From positions 143,866,121 to 143,930,120 of the forward strand of contig NC_135504.1 of the NCBI RefSeq assembly GCF_052857255.1: a DNA stretch of 64,000 bases. Reading direction: 5' to 3'. The notes beneath the pieces are model-generated. The model did no database searches. It saw only the letters and a program-made list of their open reading frames with translations, and was not told where the DNA came from. The translations under genes and the position numbers were made by a program. The first letter of the stretch is position 1. Each line of letters opens with the position of its first letter. Origin of the DNA: Amblyomma americanum (Eukaryota; Arthropoda; Arachnida; Ixodida; Ixodidae). Positions 33,290 to 44,889 of this stretch are shown here, piece after piece.

Positions 33290-35748
33290 TTCTCTCGTCT
33301 ACTCTTCGAGGACTTGTAAAATCGATGCTCGTGAATCTTGCTACTTTAGATCTAAAACGATGTATCACGTTGTTTTGAGCCGGAATACAAGTTTTCGCGC
33401 AGTTCTGAGAGAAAAAGTTTACACCTTTCTCTCGTCTACTCTTCGAGGACTTGTAAAATCGATGCTCGTGAATCTTGCTAGTTTCGATCTAAAACGATGT
33501 AACCCGTTGTTCTGAGCCGGAATACAAGTTCTGACGCAGTTCTGAGAGAAAAAGTTTACACCTTTCTCTCGTCTACTCTTCGACGACTTGTAAAATCGAT
33601 GCTCGTGAATCTTGCTAGTTTCGATCTAAAACGATGTATCCTGTTGTTTTGAGCCGGAATACAAGTTTTCGTGCAGTTCTGAGAGAAAAAGTTTACACCT
33701 TTCTCTCGTCTACACTTCGACGAGTTGTGAAATCGATGCTCGTGAATCTTGCTAGTTTCGATCTAAAACGATGTATTCCGTTGTTTTGAGCCGGAATACA
33801 AGTTTTCGCGCAGTTCTGAGAAAAAAAGTTTACACCTTTCTCTCGTCTACTCTTCGACGACTTGTAAAATCGATGCTCGTGAATCTTGCTAGTTTCGATC
33901 TAAAACGATGTATCCCGTTTTTTTGAGCCGGTATACAAGTTCTCGCGCAGTTCTGAGAAAAAAGTTTACACCTTTCCCTTGTGTACTCATCGACGACTTG
34001 TAAAAGCGATGCTTGTGAATCTTGCTAGTTTTGATCTAAAACGATGTATCCCGTTGTTTTGAGCCGGAATACAAGTTTTCGTGCAGTTCTGAGAGAAAAA
34101 GTTTACACCTTTCTCTCGTCTACTCTTCGAGGACTTGTAAAATCGATGCTCGTGAATCTTGCTAGTTTCGGTCTAAAACGATGAATCCTGTTGTTTTGAG
34201 ACGGAATACAAGTTTTCGCGCAGTTCTGAGAGAAAAAGTTTACACCTTTCTCTCGTGTACTCTTCGACGACTTGTAAAATCGATGCTCGTGAATCTTGCT
34301 CGTTTCGATCTAAAACGATGTATCCCGTTGTTTTGAGCCGGAATACAAGTTTTCGTGCAGTTCTGAGAGAAAAAGTTTACACCTTTCTCTCGTCTACTCT
34401 TCGACGACTTGTAAAATCGATGCTCGTGAATCTTGCTAGTTTCGATCTAAAACGATGTATCCCGTTGTTTTGAGCCGGAATACAAGTTTTCGCGCAGTTC
34501 TGAGAGAAAGTGTACACCTTTCTCTCGTCTACTCTTCGAGGACTTGTAAAATCGATGCTCGTGAATCTTGCTACTTTAGATCTAAAACGATGTATCACGT
34601 TGTTTTGAGCCGGAATACAAGTTTTCGCGCAGTTCTGAGAGAAAAAGTTTACACCTTTCTCTCGTCTACTCTTCGAGGACTTGTAAAATCGATGCTCGTG
34701 AATCTTGCTAGTTTCGATCTAAAACGATGTAACCCGTTGTTCTGAGCCGGAATACAAGTTCTGACGCAGTTCTGAGAGAAAAAGTTTACACCTTTCTCTC
34801 GTCTACTCTTCGACGACTTGTAAAATCGATGCTCGTGAATCTTGCTAGTTTCGATCTAAAACGATGTATCCTGTTGTTTTGAGCCGGAATACAAGTTTTC
34901 GTGCAGTTCTGAGAGAAAAAGTTTACACCTTTCTCTCGTCTACACTTCGACGAGTTGTGAAATCGATGCTCGTGAATCTTGCTAGTTTCGATCTAAAACG
35001 ATGTATTCCGTTGTTTTGAGCCGGAATACAAGTTTTCGCGCAGTTCTGAGAAAAAAAGTTTACACCTTTCTCTCGTCTACTCTTCGACGACTTGTAAAAT
35101 CGATGCTCGTGAATCTTGCTAGTTTCGATCTAAAACGATGTATCCCGTTTTTTTGAGCCGGTATACAAGTTCTCGCGCAGTTCTGAGAAAAAAGTTTACA
35201 CCTTTCCCTTGTGTACTCATCGACGACTTGTAAAAGCGATGCTTGTGAATCTTGCTAGTTTTGATCTAAAACGATGTATCCCGTTGTTTTGAGCCGGAAT
35301 ACAAGTTTTCGTGCAGTTCTGAGAGAAAAAGTTTACACCTTTCTCTCGTCTACTCTTCGAGGACTTGAAAATCGATGCTCGTGAATCTTGCTAGTTTCGG
35401 TCTAAAACGATGAATCCTGTTGTTTTGAGACGGAATACAAGTTTTCGCGCAGTTCTGAGAGAAAAAGTTTACACCTTTCTCTCGTGTACTCTTCGACGAC
35501 TTGTAAAATCGATGCTCGTGAATCTTGCTCGTTTCGATCTAAAACGATGTATCCCGTTGTTTTGAGCCGGAATACAAGTTTTCGTGCAGTTCTGAGAGAA
35601 AAAGTTTACACCTTTCTCTCGTCTACTCTTCGACGACTTGTAAAATCGATGCTCGTGAATCTTGCTAGTTTCGATCTAAAACGATGTATCCCGTTGTTTT
35701 GAGCCGGAATACAAGTTTTCGCGCAGTTCTGAGAGAAAGTGTACACCT
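33290..35748. repeat. 1,230-bp (9-monomer) higher-order repeat, two tandem copies
   Basis: Copy 1 is about 33290-34519 and copy 2 about 34520-35748. The offset is 1,230 bp for ctactttagatc (33343/34573) and ttctgacgcag (33534/34764), and 1,229 bp after a lost T in cgaggacttgaaaatcg at 35362. Shared private variants include tctacacttcgacgag, tttcccttgtgtactc, gctagttttgatc and tttcggtctaaaacg. The join lies inside the hybrid monomer at about 34465-34600. A further, partly similar copy follows at 36.1-37.0 kb. Confidence 0.87.
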
Positions 35749-37504
35749 TTCTCTCGTCTACTCTTCGAAGACTTGTAAAATAGATGCTCGTGAATCTTGC
35801 TAGTTTCGATCTAAAACGATGAATCCCGTTGTTTTGAGCCGGAATACAAGTTTTCGCGCAGTTCTGAGAGAAAAAGTTTACACCTTTCTCTCGTCTACTC
35901 TTCGACGACTTGTAAAATCGATGCTCGTGAATCTTGCTAGTTTCGATCTAAAACGATGTATCCCGTTGTTTTGAGCCGGAATACAAGTTTTCGTGCAGTT
36001 CTGAGAGAAAAAGTTTACACCTTTCTCTCGTCTACTCTTCGACGAGTTTTAAAATCGATGCTCGTGAATCTTGCTAGTTTCGATCTAAAACGATGTATTC
36101 CGTTGTTTTGAGCCGGAATACAAGTTTTCGCGCAGTTCTGAGAGAAAAAGTTTACACCTTTCTCTCGTCTACTCTTCGAGGACTTGTAAAATCGATGCTC
36201 GTGAATCTTGCTAGTTTCGATCTAAAACGATGTAACCCGTTGTTCTGAGCCGGAATACAAGTTCTGACGCAGTTCTGAGAGAAAAAGTTTACACCTTTCT
36301 CTCGTCTACTCTTCGACGACTTGTAAAATCGATGCTCGTGAATCTTGCTAGTTTCGATCTAAAACGATGTATCCTGTTGTTTTGAGCCGGAATACAAGTT
36401 TTCGTGCAGTTCTGAGAGAAAAAGTTTACACCTTTCTCTCGTCTACTCTTCGACGAGTTGTGAAATCGATGCTCGTGAATCTTGCTAGTTTCGATCTAAA
36501 ACGATGTATTCCGTTGTTTTGAGCCGGAATACAAGTTTTCGCGCAGTTCTGAGAAAAAAAGTTTACACCTTTCTCTCGTCTACTCTTCGACGACTTGTAA
36601 AATCGATGCTCGTGAATCTTGCTAGTTTCGATCTAAAACGATGTATCCCGTTTTTTTGAGCCGGTATACAAGTTCTCGCGCAGTTCTGAGAAAAAAGTTT
36701 ACACCTTTCCCTTGCGTACTCATCGACGACTTGTAAAAGCGATGCTTGTGAATCTTGCTAGTTTTGATCTAAAACGATGTATCCCGTTGTTTTGAGCCGG
36801 AATACAAGTTTTCGTGCAGTTCTGAGAGAAAAAGTTTACACCTTTCTCTCGTCTACTCTTCGAGGACTTGTAAAATCGATGCTCGTGAATCTTGCTAGTT
36901 TCGATCTAAAACGATGAATCCTGTTGTTTTGAGACGGAATACAAGTTTTCGCGCAGTTCTGAGAGAAAAAGTTTACACCTTTCTCTCGTCTACTCTTCGA
37001 CGACTTGTAAAATCGATGCTCGTGAATCTTGCTCGTTTCGATCTAAAACGATGTATCCCGTTGTTTTGAGCCGGAATACAAGTTTTCGTGCAGTTCTGAG
37101 AGAAAAAGTTTACACCTTTCTCTCGTCTACTCTTCGACGACTTGTAAAATCAATGCTCGTGAATCTTGCTAGTTTCGATCTAAAACGATGCATTCCGTTG
37201 TTTTGAGCCGGAATACAAGTTTTCGTGCAGTTCTGAGAGAAAGTGTACACCTTTCTCTCGTCTACTCTTCGAAGACTTGTAAAATAGATGCTCGTGAATC
37301 TTGCTAGTTTCGATCTAAAACGATGAATCCTGTTGTTTTGAGCCGGAATACAAGTTTTCGCGCAGTTCTGAGAGAAAAAGTTTACAACTTTCTCTCGTCT
37401 ACTCTTCGACGACTTGTAAAATCGATGCTCGTGAATCTTGCTCGTTTCGATCTAAAACGATGTATCCCGTTGTTTTGAGCCGGAATACAAGTTTTCGTGC
37501 AGTT
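35749..37504. repeat. Subfamily II monomers between the 9-mer and 26-mer repeats
   Basis: Thirteen monomers combining a diverged copy of the 1,230-bp unit (ttctgacgcag at 36266, tttcccttgcgtactc near 36706, gagacgg near 36931) with gcattccg/gtgtacacc monomers at 37191-37260. One private change is tttacaactttctc near 37381. Nothing but satellite is seen. Confidence 0.7.
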
Positions 37505-40500
37505 CTGAGAGAAAAAGTTTACACCTTTCTCTCGTCTACTCTTCGACGACTTGTAAAATCGATCCTCGTGAATCTTGCTAGTTTCGATCTAAAACGATGT
37601 ATCCCGTTGTTTTGAGCCGGAATACAAGTTTTCGCGCAGTTCTGAGAGAAAGTGTACACCTTTCTCTCGTCTACTCTTCGAAGACTTGTAAAATAGATGC
37701 TCGTGAATCTTGCTAGTTTCGATCTAAAACGATGAATCCCGTTGTTTTGAGCCGGAATACAAGTTTTCGCGCAGTTCTGAGAGAAAAAGTTTACACCTTT
37801 CTCTCGTCTACTCTTCGACGACTTGTAAAATCGATGCTCGTGAATCTTGCTAGTTTCGATCTAAAACGATGTATCCCGTTGTTTTGAGCCGGAATACAAG
37901 TTTTCGTGCAGTTCTGAGAGAAAAAGTTTACACCTTTCTCTCGTCTACTCTTCGACGAGTTTTAAAATCGATGCTCGTGAATCTTGCTAGTTTCGATCTA
38001 AAACGATGTATCACGTTGTTTTGAGCCGGAATACAAGTTTTCGCGCAGTTCTGAGAGAAAAAGTTTACACCTTTCTCTCGTCTACTCTTCGAGGACTTGT
38101 AAAATCGATGCTCGTGAATCTTGCTACTTTAGATCTAAAACGATGTATCACGTTGTTTTGAGCCGGAATACAAGTTTTCGCGCAGTTCTGAGAGAAAAAG
38201 TTTACACCTTTCTCTCGTCTACTCTTCGAGGACTTGTAAAATCGATGCTCGTGAATCTTGCTAGTTTCGATCTAAAACGATGTAACCCGTTGTTCTGAGC
38301 CGGAATACAAGTTCTGACGCAGTTCTGAGAGAAAAAGTTTACACCTTTCTCTCGTCTACTCTTCGACGACTTGTAAAATCGATGCTCGTGAATCTTGCTA
38401 GTTTCGATCTAAAACGATGTATCCTGTTGTTTTGAGCCGGAATACAAGTTTTCGTGCAGTTCTGAGAGAAAAAGTTTACACCTTTCTCTCGTCTACTCTT
38501 CGACGAGTTGTGAAATCGATGCTCGTGAATCTTGCTAGTTTCGATCTAAAACGATGTATTCCGTTGTTTTGAGCCGGAATACAAGTTTTCGCGCAGTTCT
38601 GAGAAAAAAAGTTTACACCTTTCTCTCGTCTACTCTTCGACGACTTGTAAAATCGATGCTCGTGAATCTTGCTAGTTTCGATCTAAAACGATGTATCCCG
38701 TTTTTTGAGCCGGTATACAAGTTCTCGCGCAGTTCTGAGAAAAAAGTTTACACCTTTCCCTTGTGTACTCATCAACGACTTGTAAAAGCGATGCTTGTGA
38801 ATCTTGCTAGTTTTGATCTAAAACGATGTATCCCGTTGTTTTGAGCCGGAATACAAGTTTTCGTGCAGTTCTGAGAGAAAAAGTTTACACCTTTCTCTCG
38901 TCTACTCTTCGAGGACTTGTAAAATCGATGCTCGTGAATCTTGCTAGTTTCGATCTAAAACGATGTATCCCGTTGTTTTGAGCCGGAATACAAGTTTTCG
39001 TGCAGTTCTGAGAGAAAAAGTTTACACCTTTCTCTCGTCTACTCTTCGACGACTTGTAAAATCGATGCTCGTGAATCTTGCTAGTTTCGATCTAAAACGA
39101 AGCATTCCGTTGTTTTGAGCCGGAATACAAGTTTTCGTGCAGTTCTGAGAGAAAGTGTACACCTTTCTCTCGTCTACTCTTCGAAGACTTGTAAAATACA
39201 TGCTCGTGAATCTTGCTAGTTTCGATCTAAAACGATGTATCCCGTTTTTTTGAGCCGGAATACAAGTTTTCGCGCAGTTCTGAGAGAAAAAGTTTACACC
39301 TTTCTCTCGTCTACTCTTCGACGACTTGTAATATCGATGCTCGTGAATCTTGCTAGTTTCGATCTAAAACGATGTATTCCGTTGTTTTGAGCCGGAATAC
39401 AAGTTTTCGCGCAGTTCTGAGAGAAAAAGTTTACACCTTTCTCTCGTCTACTCTTCGACGACTTGTAAAATCAATGCTCGCGAATCTTGCTAGTTTCGAT
39501 CTACAACGATGTATCTCGTTGTTTTGAGCTGGAATAGAAGTTTTCGCGCAGTTCTGAGAGAAAAAGTTTACACCTTTCTCTCTTCTACTCTTCGAGGACT
39601 TGTAAAATCGATGCTCGTGAATCTTGCTAGTTTCGATCTAAAACGATGTAACCCGTTGTTCTGAGCCGGAATACAAGTTCTGACGCAGTTCTGAGAGAAA
39701 ACGTTTACACCTTTCTCTCGTCTACTCTTCGAGGACTTGTAAAATCGATGCTCGTGAATCTTGCTAGTTTCGATCTAAAACGATGAATCCCGTTGTTTTG
39801 AGCCGGAATACAAGTTTTCGCGCAGTTCTGAGAGAAAAAGTTTACACCTTTCTCTCGTCTACTCTTCGACGACTTGTAAAATCGATGCTCGTGAATCTTG
39901 CTAGTTTCGATCTAAAACGATGTATCCCGTTGTTTTGAGCCGGAATACAAGTTTTCGTGCAGTTCTGAGAGAAAAAGTTTACACCTTTCTCTCGTCTACT
40001 CTTCGACGAGTTTTAAAATCGATGCTCGTGAATCTTGCTAGTTTCGATCTAAAACGATGTATTCCGTTGTTTTGAGCCGGAATACAAGTTTTCGCGCAGT
40101 TCTGAGAAAAAAAGTTTACACCTTTCTCTCGTCTACTCTTCGACGACTTATAAAATCGATGCTCGTGGATCTTGCTAGTTTGGATCTAAAACGATGTATC
40201 CAGTTTTTTTGAGCCGGTATACAAGTTCTCGCGCAGTTCTGAGAAAAAAGTTTCCACCTTTCCCTCGTGTACTCATCGACGACTTGTAAAAGCGATGCTT
40301 GTGAATCTTGCTAGTTTCGATCTAAAACGATGTATCCCGTTGTTTTGAGCCGGAATACAAGTTTTCGTGCAGTTCTGAGAGAAAAAGTTTACACCTTTCT
40401 CTCGTCTACTCTTCGAGGACTTGTAAAATCGATGCTCGTGAATCTTGCTAGTTTCGATCTAAAACGATGAATCCTGTTGTTTTGAGCCGGAATACAAGTT

Positions 40501-41060
40501 TTCGCGCAGTTCTGAGAGAAAAAGTTTACACCTTTCTCTCGTCTACTCTTCGACGACTTGTAAAATCGATGCTCGTGAATCTTGCTCGTTTCGATCTAAA
40601 ACGATGTATCCCGCTGTTTTGAGCCGGAATACAAGTTTTCGTGCAGTTCTGAGAGAAAAAGTTTACACCTTTCTCTCGTCTACTCTTCGACGACTTGTAA
40701 AATCGATGCTCGTGAATCTTGCTAGTTTCGATCTAAAACGATGTATCCCGTTGTTTTGAGCCGGAATACAAGTTTTCGCGCAGTTCTGAGAGAAAAAGTT
40801 TACACCTTTCTCTCGTCTACTCTTCGAGGACTTGTAAAATCGATGCTCGTGAATCTTGCTAGTTTCGATCTAAAACGATGTATCACGTTGTTTTGAGCCG
40901 GAATACAAGTTTTCGCACAGTTCTGAGAGAAAAAGTTTACACCTTTCTCTCTTCTACTCTTCGAGGACTTGTAAAATCGATGCTCGTGAATCTTGCTAGT
41001 TTCGATCTAAAACGATGTATCCCGTTGTTTTGAGCCGGAATACAAGTTTTCGCGCTGTTC
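37505..41060. repeat. 3,556-bp (26-monomer) higher-order repeat, copy 1
   Basis: Tandem partner of 41061-44616. Private barcodes match at an offset of 3,555-3,556: gatcctcgtg (37561/41116), acgaagcattccg (39101/42657), aaaatacatgctcg, gagctggaatagaag (39531/43087), tatccag (40197/43753), tcgcacagttctg (about 40913/44469) and cgcgctgttctgag (41051/44607). It contains six T where the second copy has seven (38701), which explains the one-base change of offset. I noticed only three single-base differences between the two copies, far fewer than between neighbouring monomers. Confidence 0.9.
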
Positions 41061-44000
41061 TGAGAGAAAAAGTTTACACCTTTCTCTCGTCTACTCTTCG
41101 ACGACTTGTAAAATCGATCCTCGTGAATCTTGCTAGTTTCGATCTAAAACGATGTATCCCGTTGTTTTGAGCCGGAATACAAGTTTTCGCGCAGTTCTGA
41201 GAGAAAGTGTACACCTTTCTCTCGTCTACTCTTCGAAGACTTGTAAAATAGATGCTCGTGAATCTTGCTAGTTTCGATCTAAAACGATGAATCCCGTTGT
41301 TTTGAGCCGGAATACAAGTTTTCGCGCAGTTCTGAGAGAAAAAGTTTACACCTTTCTCTCGTCTACTCTTCGACGACTTGTAAAATCGATGCTCGTGAAT
41401 CTTGCTAGTTTCGATCTAAAACGATGTATCCCGTTGTTTTGAGCCGGAATACAAGTTTTCGTGCAGTTCTAAGAGAAAAAGTTTACACCTTTCTCTCGTC
41501 TACTCTTCGACGAGTTTTAAAATCGATGCTCGTGAATCTTGCTAGTTTCGATCTAAAACGATGTATCACGTTGTTTTGAGCCGGAATACAAGTTTTCGCG
41601 CAGTTCTGAGAGAAAAAGTTTACACCTTTCTCTCGTCTACTCTTCGAGGACTTGTAAAATCGATGCTCGTGAATCTTGCTACTTTAGATCTAAAACGATG
41701 TATCACGTTGTTTTGAGCCGGAATACAAGTTTTCGCGCAGTTCTGAGAGAAAAAGTTTACACCTTTCTCTCGTCTACTCTTCGAGGACTTGTAAAATCGA
41801 TGCTCGTGAATCTTGCTAGTTTCGATCTAAAACGATGTAACCCGTTGTTCTGAGCCGGAATACAAGTTCTGACGCAGTTCTGAGAGAAAAAGTTTACACC
41901 TTTCTCTCGTCTACTCTTCGACGACTTGTAAAATCGATGCTCGTGAATCTTGCTAGTTTCGATCTAAAACGATGTATCCTGTTGTTTTGAGCCGGAATAC
42001 AAGTTTTCGTGCAGTTCTGAGAGAAAAAGTTTACACCTTTCTCTCGTCTACTCTTCGACGAGTTGTGAAATCGATGCTCGTGAATCTTGCTAGTTTCGAT
42101 CTAAAACGATGTATTCCGTTGTTTTGAGCCAGAATACAAGTTTTCGCGCAGTTCTGAGAAAAAAAGTTTACACCTTTCTCTCGTCTACTCTTCGACGACT
42201 TGTAAAATCGATGCTCGTGAATCTTGCTAGTTTCGATCTAAAACGATGTATCCCGTTTTTTTGAGCCGGTATACAAGTTCTCGCGCAGTTCTGAGAAAAA
42301 AGTTTACACCTTTCCCTTGTGTACTCATCAACGACTTGTAAAAGCGATGCTTGTGAATCTTGCTAGTTTTGATCTAAAACGATGTATCCCGTTGTTTTGA
42401 GCCGGAATACAAGTTTTCGTGCAGTTCTGAGAGAAAAAGTTTACACCTTTCTCTCGTCTACTCTTCGAGGACTTGTAAAATCGATGCTCGTGAATCTTGC
42501 TAGTTTCGATCTAAAACGATGTATCCCGTTGTTTTGAGCCGGAATACAAGTTTTCGTGCAGTTCTGAGAGAAAAAGTTTACACCTTTCTCTCGTCTACTC
42601 TTCGACGACTTGTAAAATCGATGCTCGTGAATCTTGCTAGTTTCGATCTAAAACGAAGCATTCCGTTGTTTTGAGCCGGAATACAAGTTTTCGTGCAGTT
42701 CTGAGAGAAAGTGTACACCTTTCTCTCGTCTACTCTTCGAAGACTTGTAAAATACATGCTCGTGAATCTTGCTAGTTTCGATCTAAAACGATGTATCCCG
42801 TTTTTTTGAGCCGGAATACAAGTTTTCGCGCAGTTCTGAGAGAAAAAGTTTACACCTTTCTCTCGTCTACTCTTCGACGACTTGTAATATCGATGCTCGT
42901 GAATCTTGCTAGTTTCGATCTAAAACGATGTATTCCGTTGTTTTGAGCCGGAATACAAGTTTTCGCGCAGTTCTGAGAGAAAAAGTTTACACCTTTCTCT
43001 CGTCTACTCTTCGACGACTTGTAAAATCAATGCTCGCGAATCTTGCTAGTTTCGATCTACAACGATGTATCTCGTTGTTTTGAGCTGGAATAGAAGTTTT
43101 CGCGCAGTTCTGAGAGAAAAAGTTTACACCTTTCTCTCTTCTACTCTTCGAGGACTTGTAAAATCGATGCTCGTGAATCTTGCTAGTTTCGATCTAAAAC
43201 GATGTAACCCGTTGTTCTGAGCCGGAATACAAGTTCTGACGCAGTTCTGAGAGAAAACGTTTACACCTTTCTCTCGTCTACTCTTCGAGGACTTGTAAAA
43301 TCGATGCTCGTGAATCTTGCTAGTTTCGATCTAAAACGATGAATCCCGTTGTTTTGAGCCGGAATACAAGTTTTCGCGCAGTTCTGAGAGAAAAAGTTTA
43401 CACCTTTCTCTCGTCTACTCTTCGACGACTTGTAAAATCGATGCTCGTGAATCTTGCTAGTTTCGATCTAAAACGATGTATCCCGTTGTTTTGAGCCGGA
43501 ATACAAGTTTTCGTGCAGTTCTGAGAGAAAAAGTTTACACCTTTCTCTCGTCTACTCTTCGACGAGTTTTAAAATCGATGCTCGTGAATCTTGCTAGTTT
43601 CGATCTAAAACGATGTATTCCGTTGTTTTGAGCCGGAATACAAGTTTTCGCGCAGTTCTGAGAAAAAAAGTTTACACCTTTCTCTCGTCTACTCTTCGAC
43701 GACTTATAAAATCGATGCTCGTGGATCTTGCTAGTTTGGATCTAAAACGATGTATCCAGTTTTTTTGAGCCGGTATACAAGTTCTCGCGCAGTTCTGAGA
43801 AAAAAGTTTCCACCTTTCCCTCGTGTACTCATCGACGACTTGTAAAAGCGATGCTTGTGAATCTTGCTAGTTTCGATCTAAAACGATGTATCCCGTTGTT
43901 TTGAGCCGGAATACAAGTTTTCGTGCAGTTCTGAGAGAAAAAGTTTACACCTTTCTCTCGTCTACTCTTCGAGGACTTGTAAAATCGATGCTCGTGAATC

Positions 44001-44616
44001 TTGCTAGTTTCGATCTAAAACGATGAATCCTGTTGTTTTGAGCCGGAATACAAGTTTTCGCGCAGTTCTGAGAGAAAAAGTTTACACCTTTCTCTCGTCT
44101 ACTCTTCGACGACTTGTAAAATCGATGCTCGTGAATCTTGCTCGTTTCGATCTAAAACGATGTATCCCGCTGTTTTGAGCCGGAATACAAGTTTTCGTGC
44201 AGTTCTGAGAGAAAAAGTTTACACCTTTCTCTCGTCTACTCTTCGACGACTTGTAAAATCGATGCTCGTGAATCTTGCTAGTTTCGATCTAAAACGATGT
44301 ATCCCGTTGTTTTGAGCCGGAATACAAGTTTTCGCGCAGTTCTGAGAGAAAAAGTTTACACCTTTCTCTCGTCTACTCTTCGAGGACTTGTAAAATCGAT
44401 GCTCGTGAATCTTGCTAGTTTCGATCTAAAACGATGTATCACGTTGTTTTGAGCCGGAATACAAGTTTTCGCACAGTTCTGAGAGAAAAAGTTTACACCT
44501 TTCTCTCTTCTACTCTTCGAGGACTTGTAAAATCGATGCTCGTGAATCTTGCTAGTTTCGATCTAAAACGATGTATCCCGTTGTTTTGAGCCGGAATACA
44601 AGTTTTCGCGCTGTTC
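41061..44616. repeat. 3,556-bp (26-monomer) higher-order repeat, copy 2
   Basis: Second copy of 37505-41060. Differences I noticed: ttctaagag at about 41468 (ttctgagag in copy 1), gagccagaatac at about 42127 (gagccggaatac) and the seventh T near 42260. The copy ends between 44616 and 44656, where the expected cgacgacttg with gatcctcgtg becomes cgaggacttg with gatgctcgtg. Such near identity over 3.5 kb means a very recent duplication, a gene-conversion event, or an assembly error; these cannot be told apart from this sequence. Confidence 0.9.
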
Positions 44617-44889
44617 TGAGAGAAAAAGTTTACACCTTTCTCTCGTCTACTCTTCGAGGACTTGTAAAATCGATGCTCGTGAATCTTGCTAGTTTCGATC
44701 TAAAACGATGTATCACGTTGTTTTGAGCCGGAATACAAGTTTTCGCGCAGTTCTGAGAGAAAAAGTTTACACCTTTCTCTCGTCTACTCTTCGAGGACTT
44801 GTAAAATCGATGCTCGTGAATCTTGCTAGTTTCGATCTAAAACGATGTAACCCGTTGTTCTGAGCCGGAATACAAGTTCTGACGCAGTT

